This document shows positions 7,041 through 16,272 of a DNA stretch of 64,000 bases, piece after piece. Origin of the DNA: Vogesella margarita. Lineage in GTDB: Bacteria; Pseudomonadota; Gammaproteobacteria; Burkholderiales; Chromobacteriaceae. The position numbers and the translations under genes are program-made. The stretch's first letter is position 1, and each line of letters starts with the position of its first letter. The notes beneath the pieces are model-generated. The model did not search any database. It was given only the letters and a program-made list of their open reading frames with translations, and had not been told where the DNA came from. The stretch spans positions 62,001 through 126,000 of the forward strand of contig NZ_JAQQLE010000008.1 of NCBI RefSeq assembly GCF_028548475.1, read 5' to 3'.

Positions 7041-8774
7041 ATGCAGATAGTGGCCGTGATGGCGGTGCTGATGCTGGCGGCCTGGGCGCTATGGTGCAGC
7101 CGGCAGCTGCGGCGTCACCGGCGCTGGCTGGACGGCGCCGCCGACCCGGTACTGCTGGTCGAGCGCAACGGCCGCATCCGCTTCGCCAACCGCCAGCTGT
7201 GCCAGCTGCTGGCGCTGCCGGCGGCCGGGGTGCGGCGCCTGCGGCTGGAGCAGATCGTGCTGCCGGACAGCGACGGCTACGGCCCGGTGTGGGCGACGCT
7301 GTTTTCCGGCCGCCACGCGCGCCTGGTCGGCAGCCTGGGCCTGCGCCAGGTGCGCTACCGCGACGGGATGGAGCGCATGGTGATCGACGCCGCCGCCTTG
7401 CCGGAGGACGCGCTGGTAATGCTGACACTGCGGCCGCCGTCGCGGCAGAACACCGACCAGCCACACCACTATCTGGCGCAAAAGCTGCTGCAAACGGCGG
7501 AGGCCGACGCCGGTATCGGCTCGTGGGTGTTGCAGATGGCCACCGGCCGGCTGGACTGGAGCCGCGAGGTGCACCGCATCTTCGGCACCGACCCGGCCAC
7601 CTTCCGCGCCACCGAGCGCGCCTATTTCGAGTGCGTGCATCCGGATGACCGGGCGCGGGTGCGCGCGGAGCTGGACGCCAAGGTGGCGCTGTTGCAGCCC
7701 TTCGATATCGAATACCGTATCGTCCGCCCGGATGGCGACATCCGTGACCTGCTGGAGCGCAACCATATCCACTGCCTGCCGGACGGCACCATCGACCACC
7801 TGTGGGGCACGGTGATCGACATGACCCAGCACAAGCAGCTGCAGCGCCAGCTGCAACTGGCGCAGCTGGCGGTCGAGCACAGCTCCGAGGCGGTGGCGAT
7901 TGCCGATGGCGGCATGCGCTGGCTGTACGTGAATCCGGCGCTGTGCCGCATCGCCGGCCGCGACGAGGCGGCGATGCTGGCCGCGCCGCCGTCCTTCCTG
8001 CTGCCGGGCGCGGATACCGCCCTGCGCGGCCGCGACCTGCTGAGCCTGCTCGGCGAGCGTCGTCACTGGCAGGGCGAGTTGCGCATCGCCCGTGACGGCG
8101 CGATGCCCTTGCCGGTGCTGGCGTCGGTATCGCGCGTGCAGGACACCGGCGGCGGCGCGGAAACGGTGTGGGTGTTTACCGACATCAGCCGCATCAAGGA
8201 GTCGGAGCGCCAGCTGCGGAAGCTGGCCTTTTTCGACGGCCTGACCGGGGTGGCCAACCGCACGCTGTTCAACCAGCAGCTGGAGCGCGCGCTGCAGGGC
8301 GGCCGCGTGGCCGGCACGCCGCTGGCGCTGGTGTTCGCCGACCTGAACGGCTTCAAGCAGATCAACGACCAGCTGGGGCACCAGGCCGGCGACGAAGTGC
8401 TGTGTCGCATCGCCACGCGGCTGAGCCGCGCGGTGCGCAGTGGCGACCTGGTCGGGCGCTGGGGCGGCGACGAGTTCGCGATCCTGCTGCCGGCCTGCGG
8501 CGACGCGGCGGCGCTGGCCGCCTTGCTGCAACGCCTGCAGCAGGCGGTGAGCATCACCTATCCGCTGCCGGACGGGGTGCCGCTGGCGGTCGGTGCCAGC
8601 TTCGGCGTCGCCTGTTGCCACGGTGCTGCACCGATGACGGCCACGGCGCTGCTGGCGCAGGCCGACCAGGCGATGTACCGCGCCAAGTCGCAGGGCGGCG
8701 GCGCGGTGTGGCTGCACGACGGCGAGGTGCTGCAGCCGTTCGCCGTGGCCACCGGCATGCCGGCCACGTTATGA
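7041..8774 (+). CDS. Membrane-anchored PAS-PAS-PAS-GGDEF diguanylate cyclase
   Basis: 577 aa. Predicted to make the second messenger cyclic di-GMP from GTP. A single N-terminal membrane segment (VAVMAVLMLAAWALW) is followed by PAS-like domains at ~31-130 (DPVLLVERNGRIRFANRQLC), ~150-265 (a PAS-3-type region with ECVHPDDRARV) and ~275-395 (AVAIADGGMRWLYVNPALCR). A GGDEF domain at ~405-565 starts with KLAFFDGLTGVANRTLFNQQ. The active site GGDEF is intact at 475-479, and an RxxD inhibitory site (RSGD, 466-469) lies five residues before it. No EAL domain. The gene stands alone between araC-type and nadV genes; the sensed signal is unknown. Confidence 0.92.
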   Translation: MQIVAVMAVLMLAAWALWCSRQLRRHRRWLDGAADPVLLVERNGRIRFANRQLCQLLALPAAGVRRLRLEQIVLPDSDGYGPVWATLFSGRHARLVGSLGLRQVRYRDGMERMVIDAAALPEDALVMLTLRPPSRQNTDQPHHYLAQKLLQTAEADAGIGSWVLQMATGRLDWSREVHRIFGTDPATFRATERAYFECVHPDDRARVRAELDAKVALLQPFDIEYRIVRPDGDIRDLLERNHIHCLPDGTIDHLWGTVIDMTQHKQLQRQLQLAQLAVEHSSEAVAIADGGMRWLYVNPALCRIAGRDEAAMLAAPPSFLLPGADTALRGRDLLSLLGERRHWQGELRIARDGAMPLPVLASVSRVQDTGGGAETVWVFTDISRIKESERQLRKLAFFDGLTGVANRTLFNQQLERALQGGRVAGTPLALVFADLNGFKQINDQLGHQAGDEVLCRIATRLSRAVRSGDLVGRWGGDEFAILLPACGDAAALAALLQRLQQAVSITYPLPDGVPLAVGASFGVACCHGAAPMTATALLAQADQAMYRAKSQGGGAVWLHDGEVLQPFAVATGMPATL

Positions 8775-8828
8775 CAGACGCGGGCGGGGCGGGTATGCTG
8801 TTGTCTCCTGTCCCGTGTGTGTGCCGCC

Positions 8829-10214
8829 ATGACCGTCAATCCCATACTCAATAGCGATTCCTACAAGCTCAGTCACTGGGTGCAGTATCCGCCCGGCACC
8901 GACGGCATGTATTCCTACGTGGCCGCGCGCGGCGGCACCGCCTCGCACGTGCTGTTCTTCGGCCTGCAGGCGCTGCTGAAGGACTACCTCAGCCAGCGCA
9001 TCACCCCGGCGCATATCGACGAGGCCGAGGCGCTGGCCGCACTGCACGGCCTGCCGTTCAACCGCGCCGGCTTCGAGCGCATCGTCAAGAAGCACCACGG
9101 CTACTGGCCGGTGCGCATCCGCGCGGTGGCCGAGGGCGAGCTGATCCCGACCGGGGTGCCGATGCTCACCATCGAGTCCACCGACCCGGAGCTGTTCTGG
9201 GTGGTGTCCTTCCTGGAGACCGCGCTGCTGCGCGTCTGGTACCCGATCTCGGTCGCCACGCGCAGCTTCCGCGCCAAGGAGATCATCCGCCGCTACCTGC
9301 AGCAGACCGCCGACGACCTGTCCGGCCTGCCGTTCAAGTTGCACGATTTCGGCGCGCGCGGTGTGTCCAGCTACGAGAGTTCGGAAATCGGCGGCCTCGC
9401 CCACCTGGTGAACTTCATGGGCAGCGACACGCTGGCGGCGTTGGTCGCCGCGCGCCGCCACTACCACGAGCCGTGCGCGGCGTTCTCGATCCCGGCGGCC
9501 GAGCATTCCACCATCACCGCCTGGGGCCGCCCGCAGGAGGGCGAGGCCTTCGGCAACATGCTTACGCACTTCGCCAAACCTGGTGCGCTGCTGGCGGTGG
9601 TCAGCGACAGCTACGACGTGTTCCACGCCGTCAGCGAGTTGTGGGGCGAACGGCTGCGCCAGCAGGTGATCGACAGCGGCGCCACCGTGGTGATCCGCCC
9701 CGATTCCGGCGAGCCGGTGCAGGTGGTGGCCGAGGTGGTGGAAAGGTTGGCCGCAAGCTTTGGCACCACGCTGAACGGCAAGGGCTACCGCGTGCTGAAC
9801 CACGTGCGCGTGATCCAGGGCGACGGCGTGAACCTCGCCAGCATCGACGCCATCCTGTCCCGGCTGGCCAAGCTCGGCTACAGCGCCGACAACGTCGCCT
9901 TCGGCATGGGCGCCGAGCTGCTGCAGAAGCTGGACCGAGACACCCACAAGATGGCGCTGAAGTGCTCGGCGATCCGCATCGGCGGCCAGTGGCGCGACGT
10001 GTTCAAGGACCCGGTCACCGACCCCGGCAAACGCTCGCTGGGCGGGCGCGTGGTGGCGGCGCGTGACAGCCGCGGCGCCTGGGGCGTCAACACCCTGGAG
10101 CGGGTGAGCGACGCCGACCTGCAGATGCGGGTGGTGTGGGAAAACGGCAAGCTGCTGCTGGACGAGGATTTCGCCACCATCCGCGCCCGCGCTGCGGCGC
10201 ACCTGGAGCATTGA
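8829..10214 (+). CDS. nadV: Nicotinamide phosphoribosyltransferase (NAMPT/NadV type)
   Basis: 461 aa. Converts nicotinamide and PRPP to nicotinamide mononucleotide for NAD salvage. Family features visible: the N-terminal DSYKLSHWVQYPPGTDGMYSY, FKLHDFGARGVSSYESSEIGG, the HSTITAWGRP loop, and VVIRPDSGEPVQVV followed by the downstream GDGVN segment typical of the phosphoribosyltransferase core. Length fits NAMPT rather than the shorter bacterial nicotinate enzyme. The start is the ATG at 8829 (MTVNP) rather than an upstream GTG. No NMN adenylyltransferase or ribose-phosphate kinase gene is adjacent. A 13-mer copy is embedded at 9743 (encoding part of ERLAAS). It ends in a palindromic terminator. 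Confidence 0.9.
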   Translation: MTVNPILNSDSYKLSHWVQYPPGTDGMYSYVAARGGTASHVLFFGLQALLKDYLSQRITPAHIDEAEALAALHGLPFNRAGFERIVKKHHGYWPVRIRAVAEGELIPTGVPMLTIESTDPELFWVVSFLETALLRVWYPISVATRSFRAKEIIRRYLQQTADDLSGLPFKLHDFGARGVSSYESSEIGGLAHLVNFMGSDTLAALVAARRHYHEPCAAFSIPAAEHSTITAWGRPQEGEAFGNMLTHFAKPGALLAVVSDSYDVFHAVSELWGERLRQQVIDSGATVVIRPDSGEPVQVVAEVVERLAASFGTTLNGKGYRVLNHVRVIQGDGVNLASIDAILSRLAKLGYSADNVAFGMGAELLQKLDRDTHKMALKCSAIRIGGQWRDVFKDPVTDPGKRSLGGRVVAARDSRGAWGVNTLERVSDADLQMRVVWENGKLLLDEDFATIRARAAAHLEH

Positions 10215-10238
10215 GCATGCTTGCTTGCTTTAATACGC

Positions 10239-10268
10239 AAAAGGTTGGCCGCATGCGGCCAACCTTTT
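10239..10268. terminator. Terminator built from two head-to-head 13-mer copies (nadV)
   Basis: A perfect 30-bp palindrome: AAAAGGTTGGCCGCA followed directly by its reverse complement, then TTTATTT on the plus strand. It begins 25 nt after the nadV stop and faces the 3' end of the minus-strand membrane gene, so it is probably a bidirectional terminator. Confidence 0.9.
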
Positions 10269-10274
10269 TTTATT

Positions 10275-10904
10275 TCATGCGGCTTGTAACGGGTGCTGCT
10301 GCAGGCGACGCCGCCACAGCCAGGTGGCGGCCGCCAGCAGGGCCATGATGCCGTAGCTGATCCACGGCCCGATGGCCACCGCGCGCGCTACCGGCCAGTG
10401 AAAGGCCAGCCAGATACGGCCGGTGCATTCCGCCAGCAGGCCGCCACCCCACAGCAGCGTCATGCCGCGCATCACCCGCTGTACCGCCGGCAGCGCCAAC
10501 CGGGCCTGTAGCGCATCGCGTTGCTGCGACGATTGCCGCGCGGCTGCCGCCAAGGCCAGGCGGCTGATCAGCGGCTGGCGCCACAGCAAGCTGAGCACGA
10601 ACACCAGGCCCACCGCGCCGGTCACCAGCGATTCGCGCACCAGCAGCCAGCGGCTGTCGCCATCGCCCAGCATGGCCAGCAGCGACAGCGCGATGCCGGC
10701 CAGCACCAGCACGCTCATCGCATCCAGCCGGCGGTGGCGGTACAGCTCCCACAGGCTCCACAGCGTGGGTGGCACGGCCGACCACAGTAGCGCGCCGCGC
10801 TCGCCCCAGCCGGCCACGGTCTGGTCATAGACCAGCCACGGCAGCAGCAGGTTGACGACGAGGTCCGCCAGCAGCGTGATTCGCATGCGCCAGTCAGCTT
10901 TCAT
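10275..10904 (-). CDS. Integral membrane protein (VC0807-like), unknown function
   Basis: 209 aa with about five to six predicted membrane segments (LLADLVVNLLLPWLVY, LLWSAVPPTLWSLWEL, AMSVLVLAGIALSLLAML, LVTGAVGLVFVLSLLW, and two C-terminal ones ending LLAAATWLW). The WSLWELYRHRRLDAMSVLVL segment resembles the VC0807-type/YciB-like membrane family, but I am not certain. The ATG lies inside the last codons of the upstream cysteine hydrolase gene (11-nt overlap), so the two are co-translated. No catalytic motif seen. Confidence 0.7.
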   Translation of the reverse strand: MKADWRMRITLLADLVVNLLLPWLVYDQTVAGWGERGALLWSAVPPTLWSLWELYRHRRLDAMSVLVLAGIALSLLAMLGDGDSRWLLVRESLVTGAVGLVFVLSLLWRQPLISRLALAAAARQSSQQRDALQARLALPAVQRVMRGMTLLWGGGLLAECTGRIWLAFHWPVARAVAIGPWISYGIMALLAAATWLWRRRLQQHPLQAA

Positions 10905-11439
10905 CGGCTCCGCTCTGCAACTCTGCCAGCGGCAGCACGCGGATAGGGTTGCCGGGCACGTCCATGTTCGCCCACAGCCAGTTCAGGTGCGCGACCAGCG
11001 TCTCGCCGCTGGCGTGCGGGCGGTTCTTGCAGGTGTGGGCGTCGGCCACCACGGTGACGGCGTAGCCGAGCGAGGCGGCGCGGCGCACGGTGGTGTCGAC
11101 GCAGAAGTCGCTGGCGTAGCCGCCCACCCACAGGTTTTCGATTTCCTCGCTGTCCAGGTACTGGCGCAGGCTGGTGTCAAGGAAGCTGTCGCAGGCGGTC
11201 TTCTCGATCACCGAGTCGCCGGGCAGGCGCTGCAGGCTGGGGTGCAGCTGCCATGCCTTGCTGCCGCGCGGCAGGTCGGCGGCGTGGTGCTGGATGAACA
11301 GCACACGGTGGCCGCAGTCGCGGGCGTGGTCTATCAGCCGGTTGAGGTTGGCCAGGGTTTCGGCGCCGCGCGTGGCGCGCGGTTCCATGTCGATCAGGCC
11401 GTACTGGAAATCGATGACAAGCAGGGCGGTGTTGCTCAT
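10894..11439 (-). CDS. Isochorismatase-family cysteine hydrolase
   Basis: 181 aa. Cysteine hydrolase fold of the isochorismatase/nicotinamidase superfamily. The catalytic triad is recognisable as Asp10 (ALLVIDFQ), Lys80 (SVIEKTACDSF) and Cys113 (GGYASDFCVDTTVRRA, with the usual small residues before Cys). GGAG precedes the ATG. It overlaps the downstream membrane-protein gene. The substrate cannot be read from sequence. A nicotinamidase is conceivable given nadV 700 bp away, but the strand is opposite and the metal-binding motif of nicotinamidases is not evident, so I leave it generic. Confidence 0.85.
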   Translation of the reverse strand: MSNTALLVIDFQYGLIDMEPRATRGAETLANLNRLIDHARDCGHRVLFIQHHAADLPRGSKAWQLHPSLQRLPGDSVIEKTACDSFLDTSLRQYLDSEEIENLWVGGYASDFCVDTTVRRAASLGYAVTVVADAHTCKNRPHASGETLVAHLNWLWANMDVPGNPIRVLPLAELQSGADES

Positions 11440-11545
11440 GGCAGTCTCCGGTGGGCCCGGCCGGCGGTAGCCAGCCGGGGAAGCCGCATGCTAGCAGCAA
11501 ATCCGCCGCACGCAACAGGGCCACTCCCGCCTGGGACGGGACTGT

Positions 11546-11558
11546 TGCGGCCAACCTT
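11546..11558 (-). repeat. 13-mer copy just after the GyrI-like gene
   Basis: Exact TGCGGCCAACCTT on the plus strand, 1 nt beyond the stop codon of the minus-strand effector-binding gene. Unpaired here, so not a hairpin. Confidence 0.85.
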
Positions 11559-11559
11559 G

Positions 11560-12036
11560 TCAGGCGTCGTCGTCGGTCGCGTCCAGGTTCACCGGGATGT
11601 ACAGCTCGACCACGCTGTCCGGATGGTCCGGCCCGAGGAAGCGGGCGTCCACCAGCTCGAACTCGATGCCGGGCACCGCCACCAGCCCGGCTTCCGGCAG
11701 CCACTCGTCGTAGGCGGCGCAGAAGGTATCCGGCAGGCCCTGCACCGGGCCGTGGTGTTCCACCACCGCGTAGTGCTGCGCAGGGATGTCGATCGCCACC
11801 ATGCCGGCCGGCACCGGCGACCCGGCGGCCACTTCCACGCCGGCGATGTAGCGCCAGCTGCCGTCCGGGTGCGCATCGCACACGCCGTAGCTGTTGGCCG
11901 ACTGCACGCCCTGGATTTCCGGGATGCGCGGTACGAAGCGCGCCCACAGCTGGGCGATGGTGCCGCCGTCGTCCTGCTGCCATTGCAGGCCGATGACGCG
12001 GAAGGCGGGGCGGGTGACCAGGGAAGGGGTTGGCAT
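11560..12036 (-). CDS. GyrI-like / AraC effector-binding-domain protein
   Basis: 158 aa with no DNA-binding domain. It has the stand-alone effector-binding (GyrI-like, SOUL-like fold) pattern: RPAFRVIGLQW start, IPEIQG, SYGVCDAHPDGSWRYIAGVE, VPAGMVAIDIPAQHYAVVEH (typical of the family's PxxxYAVF-type strand), AYDEWLPEAGL, and ELVDARFL...VVELYIPV at the C-terminus. Such proteins bind cationic or hydrophobic small molecules. The start at 12036 (MPTPSLV) has GGAG 8 nt upstream. Monocistronic; specific role unknown. Confidence 0.83.
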   Translation of the reverse strand: MPTPSLVTRPAFRVIGLQWQQDDGGTIAQLWARFVPRIPEIQGVQSANSYGVCDAHPDGSWRYIAGVEVAAGSPVPAGMVAIDIPAQHYAVVEHHGPVQGLPDTFCAAYDEWLPEAGLVAVPGIEFELVDARFLGPDHPDSVVELYIPVNLDATDDDA

Positions 12037-12123
12037 GGTGGACTCCGTTATCAAGATGTGTGCGCAGGGTAGGCTGCTATGAGGGTAGTGTCGAGTCTGC
12101 CGTTTCGCCAGCGGCGCACCGAC

Positions 12124-12167
12124 AAAAAATTGGCCGCCAGCCCGTTGCCAGGCTTGCGGCCAACCTT
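12124..12167 (-). terminator. Terminator of the FAD/Fe-S gene made with a 13-mer copy
   Basis: On the minus strand the 13-mer AAGGTTGGCCGCA (12155-12167) pairs through TTGGCCGC with GCGGCCAA (12130-12137) and is followed by TTTTTTG. The hairpin lies about 20 nt after the stop of the 1281-aa gene: an intrinsic terminator in which the repeat supplies one arm. Confidence 0.8.
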
Positions 12168-12186
12168 TGTCACCGTGGCGCAGCTG

Positions 12187-15100
12187 TTACAGCAGCACGC
12201 GCTCGATGCCGCCGTTGCGGGCGTTGTCGACGTAGTCCTTCATCCAGTTGTCGCCCAGCAGGTGCTTGGCCATTTCCACCACGATGTAGTCGGCCTGGGT
12301 GCCGGTGTCGTCGCTGTAGCGGGACAGGCCCTGCAGGCAGGACGGGCAGGAGGTCAGGATCTTCACCGGCTTGTCGGCGTCCCCGAGCTTGATCAGGTCT
12401 TTGTTGATCTCCTCTTCCTTGCGGAAGCGCACCTGGGTGGCGATGTCCGGGCGGCTGGCGGCAAAGGTGCCGGATTCGCCGCAGCAGCGGTCGTTCTGCA
12501 CCACGCCGCCGCCGAGCAGCTCGTTGACCACCTTGATCGGCTGGTAGGCCTTCATCGGCGTGTGGCACGGGTCGTGGTACATGTACTTCTGGCCGCCGAC
12601 GCCGTCCAGCTTCAGCCCTTTTTCCATCAGGTATTCGTGGATGTCGATGATGCGACAGCCCGGGAAGATCTCCTCGAAGCGGTAGTTGGCCAGCTGGTCG
12701 TAACAGGTGCCACAGCTGACCACCACGGTCTTGATGTCGAGGTAGTTCAGCGTGTTGGCCATGCGGTGGAACAGCACGCGGTTCTCGGTGGTGATCTCGT
12801 CGCCCTTGTCCTTGTAGCCGGCGCTGGTCTGCGGGTAGCCGCAGCACAGATAGCCCGGCGGCAGCACGGTCTGGGTGCCGACGTGCCACAGCATCGCCTG
12901 GGTGGCGAGGCCGACCTGGCTGAACAGGCGCTCCGAGCCGCAGCCCGGGAAGTAGAACACCGCTTCCGCCTCTTCGCTGACCTTAGGATTGCGGATCACC
13001 GGGATCACGTTGGCGTCTTCCACGTCCAGGAGCGCGCGCGCGGTCTTCTTCGGCAACCCGCCCGGCATCGGCTTGTTGATGAAGTGGATCACCTGCGCCT
13101 TGATCGGCGCCTTGCCCAGCGTGGCCGGCGGCTGCGCGGTCTGCGTGCCGGTCAGGCCCAGCTTCTTGCCGAGACGGTTGCCCAGGCGCTGCAGCTTGTA
13201 GGCGCCGCCGACCAGGCCGCTGCGGATGCCCTTGATGGTGGCCGGGTCCTTGGCGGTGAGGAAGGCCATGCCCAGCGTAGTGCCGGGGTTGAACTTCTTG
13301 TTGCCGGTCTTGCGCAGGAAGTTGCGCATGGCGACCGATACATCACCGAAGTCGATCTTCACCGGGCACGGCTTCACGCAGCGGTGGCACACGGTGCAGT
13401 GGTCGGCGACGTCGGACAGCTCCTCGAAGTGCTTCAGCGATACGCCGCGGCGGGTCTGTTCTTCGTACAGGAAGGCTTCGGTCAAGAGGCCGACGCCGAG
13501 GATCTTGTTGCGCGGCGAGTACAGCAGGTTGGCGCGCGGCACGTGGGTGGAGCACACCGGCTTGCACTTGCCGCAGCGCAGGCAGTCTTTCACCGAATCG
13601 GAAATCTGGCCGATGTCGGACTGCTCCAGGATCAGCGATTCGGCGCCCAGCAGCGAGAACGACGGCGTGTAGGCCATCGCCAGGTCGGCGCCCGGCAGCA
13701 GCTTGCCCTTGTTGAAGTGGCCGTTCGGGTCGACGCGCGCCTTGTAGTCGCGGAATGGCTGGATTTCCTCTTCAGTCAGGAATTCCAGCTTGGTGATGCC
13801 GATGCCGTGCTCGCCGGAAATCACGCCGTTCAGGCTGCGCGCCAGCTTCATGATGCGCTCCACCGCGCGGTGCGCGGTCTGCAACATCTCGTAGTCGTCG
13901 GAGTTGACCGGGATGTTGGTGTGCACGTTACCGTCGCCGGCGTGCATGTGCAGCGCGACGAAGGCGCGGCCGCGCAGCACTTTCTGCTGGATCAGGCGGA
14001 TGGCTTCGATGATGGTGCTGTCGGCCTTGCCGGCGAACAGCGCTTCCAGATCGGCCTGCAGCTCGCGCTTCCAGCTGACGCGCAACTTGAAGTCGCGCAT
14101 GGCGATGAACACGCTGGCCTCAAGGTTGGCCGCCGCGTCTTCCAGCGGCGCCTGCGGCCAACGTCCGGTGTAGCTGGCGAGCGGCGTGTCGAGGTTGTCC
14201 AGCAGCCACTGCCAGCGCTGCTGTACGTTGCCGATCAGCTCCAGCGCGGTCTCGCGACGGTCGCCGATCAGCTCGTCGGCGGACAGGGTACCGCCTTCGG
14301 TATCCACCGGCAGGCGGCCGTGGAAGAACTCGGCCAGCTGGCCCAAGAGCTTGATCTTGCTGGCGATGGACAGCTCGATGTTGATGCGCTCGATGCCGTC
14401 GCTGTAGTCGCCCAGGCGATCCAGCGGGATCACCACGTCTTCGTTGATCTTGAAGGCGTTGGTGTGGCGGGCGATGGCGGCGGTGCGCGAACGGTCCAGC
14501 CAGAAGGTCTTGCGCGCCTCCGGGGTGACGGCGATGAAGCCTTCGCCGTGACGGGCGTTGGCGTAGCGCACCACCTGGCTCGCGGCCTCGGCCACCGCGT
14601 TTTCGTTGTCGGACACGATGTCGGCGATCAGCACCATCTTCGGCCGGCCCTTGGACTTGGCCTTGGTGGCGTAGCCGACGGCGCGCACATAGCGCCAGTC
14701 CAGGTGTTCCAGACCGGCCAGCTGCACGCCGGCCAGCACGCCGGCGCCGTTTGGTTTGAAGTAGTCGGTGATCTCGACGATGGCGGGGGTGGCTTCGGCC
14801 ACGGTGCCGAAGAACTCCAGGCACACGGTGCGGGTGTGCGCCGGCATTTTGTGCAGCACGAAGCGCGCGCTGGTGATGATACCGTCGGTGCCTTCCTTCT
14901 GCACGCCGGGCAGGCCGGCGAGGAACTTGTCTGTCACGTCCTTGCCGAGGCCGACCTTGCGGAAGGTGCGGCCGGGGATGTCCAGCTGCTCGCTGGAGAT
15001 CACGGTCTTGCCGTCGTCCTGCAGGCGGCTGACGCGGAAGCTGGCGACGTCCACGTCGTGGATCTTGCCGTAGTTGTGGTTGATACGCTCCACGAACAGC

Positions 15101-16032
15101 CAGTTGCCGTCCGGATCGACCATCTTCCAGCTGGCGAGGTTGTCCAGCGCGGTGCCCCACAGCACGGCCTTCTTGCCGCCGGCGTTCATCGCCACGTTAC
15201 CGCCGATACAGGACGCCTCGGCGGAGGTCGGATCGACCGCGAACACCAGGCCGGCGGCGCTGGCCGCCTCCGACACGCGCGCGGTAACCACGCCGGCGCC
15301 GCACTGGATGGTGGCGCGCTTGCCGTCCAGGCCCGGTAGCGCGATGTACTCGACGCCGACGTGGCGGTCGAGCTTCTCGGTGTTGATCACCGCGCTGCGC
15401 TTGTCCAGCGGCACGGCGCCGCCGGTGTAGCCGGTGCCGCCGCCGCGCGGAATGATGGTCAGCTCCAGCTCGATACAGGCGCGCACCAGGGGCGCGATCT
15501 CGGCCTCGGTGTCCGGGCACAGCACCACGAACGGGTATTCGACGCGCCAGTCGGTGGCGTCGGTCACGTGCGACACGCGCGCCAGACCGTCGAACAGGAT
15601 GTTGTCGCGGCGGGTGAGCTTGCCCAGGCGCTTGAGGATGGCAGCGCGCAGTTCGCGCGTCTCGCCGAACTGCTGCTCGAAGCTGTCCACCGCGGTGTAG
15701 GCGGCGGCGATCATGCGGCCAACCTTGTCGTTGCCGTCGCGGCGTTTTTCCACTTCGCCCAGGCGGTGGCGCAGCGCGCCGACCAGCGCGGTCAGGCGCT
15801 GCGGGTTGTCCAGCAGGTCATCGACCAGATAGGGGTTGCGGTCCACCACCCAGATGTCGCCCAGCACCTCGAAAAGCATACGGGCAGAACGGCCTGTTTT
15901 CCGTTCTGCCCGCAGCTCTTCGAGTAATTGCCACATCGGTTCGCCCAACAGGCGAATGATGATCTCGCGATCCGAATATGAGGTGTAGTTGTACGGGATT
16001 TCCCGCACGCGTGTGTGAGTGGTGGCGCTCAT
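12187..16032 (-). CDS. Giant FAD-binding / 4Fe-4S oxidoreductase (DUF3683, Dld-II-like D-lactate dehydrogenase)
   Basis: 1281 aa. Predicted membrane-associated flavin/iron-sulphur dehydrogenase, probably oxidising D-lactate or another 2-hydroxy acid into the quinone pool. Order: N-terminal DUF3683-like region (1-~160); FAD-binding PCMH domain from ~165 ([19 protein letters not shown], then [16 protein letters not shown]); FAD-oxidase C-terminal region ending [13 protein letters not shown]; two 4Fe-4S clusters near ~819 ([11 protein letters not shown]) and ~880 ([13 protein letters not shown]); and two CCG-type domains ([17 protein letters not shown]). This fuses what GlpC/GlcF-type and GlcD-type subunits do. 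AGGGA precedes the ATG. The exact copy of the 13-mer at 15714 encodes KVGRM. Substrate assignment is inference from the Shewanella Dld-II family. Confidence 0.85.
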   Translation of the reverse strand: MSATTHTRVREIPYNYTSYSDREIIIRLLGEPMWQLLEELRAERKTGRSARMLFEVLGDIWVVDRNPYLVDDLLDNPQRLTALVGALRHRLGEVEKRRDGNDKVGRMIAAAYTAVDSFEQQFGETRELRAAILKRLGKLTRRDNILFDGLARVSHVTDATDWRVEYPFVVLCPDTEAEIAPLVRACIELELTIIPRGGGTGYTGGAVPLDKRSAVINTEKLDRHVGVEYIALPGLDGKRATIQCGAGVVTARVSEAASAAGLVFAVDPTSAEASCIGGNVAMNAGGKKAVLWGTALDNLASWKMVDPDGNWLFVERINHNYGKIHDVDVASFRVSRLQDDGKTVISSEQLDIPGRTFRKVGLGKDVTDKFLAGLPGVQKEGTDGIITSARFVLHKMPAHTRTVCLEFFGTVAEATPAIVEITDYFKPNGAGVLAGVQLAGLEHLDWRYVRAVGYATKAKSKGRPKMVLIADIVSDNENAVAEAASQVVRYANARHGEGFIAVTPEARKTFWLDRSRTAAIARHTNAFKINEDVVIPLDRLGDYSDGIERINIELSIASKIKLLGQLAEFFHGRLPVDTEGGTLSADELIGDRRETALELIGNVQQRWQWLLDNLDTPLASYTGRWPQAPLEDAAANLEASVFIAMRDFKLRVSWKRELQADLEALFAGKADSTIIEAIRLIQQKVLRGRAFVALHMHAGDGNVHTNIPVNSDDYEMLQTAHRAVERIMKLARSLNGVISGEHGIGITKLEFLTEEEIQPFRDYKARVDPNGHFNKGKLLPGADLAMAYTPSFSLLGAESLILEQSDIGQISDSVKDCLRCGKCKPVCSTHVPRANLLYSPRNKILGVGLLTEAFLYEEQTRRGVSLKHFEELSDVADHCTVCHRCVKPCPVKIDFGDVSVAMRNFLRKTGNKKFNPGTTLGMAFLTAKDPATIKGIRSGLVGGAYKLQRLGNRLGKKLGLTGTQTAQPPATLGKAPIKAQVIHFINKPMPGGLPKKTARALLDVEDANVIPVIRNPKVSEEAEAVFYFPGCGSERLFSQVGLATQAMLWHVGTQTVLPPGYLCCGYPQTSAGYKDKGDEITTENRVLFHRMANTLNYLDIKTVVVSCGTCYDQLANYRFEEIFPGCRIIDIHEYLMEKGLKLDGVGGQKYMYHDPCHTPMKAYQPIKVVNELLGGGVVQNDRCCGESGTFAASRPDIATQVRFRKEEEINKDLIKLGDADKPVKILTSCPSCLQGLSRYSDDTGTQADYIVVEMAKHLLGDNWMKDYVDNARNGGIERVLL

Positions 16033-16204
16033 TATGTCCCTGAACTTCGGCGATGATGTGTGGAGAGTTGCCGCGATTTTACCGCAATTGCTGCGCCGCG
16101 AAAAATGCCGCTCACGTCAGGCTGATATAACCGTTAGTAATTGGATATTGTCGCCATTATGCAAATAACGCAGGCTGTTTTCCGGCGGGTGCGGCAGAGC
16201 AAAC

Positions 16205-16223
16205 GGCGGCCAGGGTGGCCGCC
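16205..16223 (-). terminator. Possible terminator downstream of pdxA
   Basis: GGCGGCC / GGCCGCC stem with a 5-nt loop 50 nt after the pdxA stop; on the minus strand it is followed only by GTTTGCT. Weak candidate. The rest of 16033-16272 holds no gene that I can support. Confidence 0.35.
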
Positions 16224-16272
16224 GGCAGGACGAAACAAAGAGGCAAGACGGGCGCGTGAAAACGGGGGGAGG

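Noticed and set aside
10894-11439. Nicotinamidase for the isochorismatase-family gene
   Set aside because: Triad present, but the Asp/His metal-binding motif of nicotinamidases is not evident, so only the superfamily is assigned.
12079-15339. Long plus-strand frame opposite the FAD/Fe-S gene
   Set aside because: Low-complexity Ala/Val/His/Gln/Arg translation typical of a shadow frame, and the opposite strand has a full multidomain enzyme.
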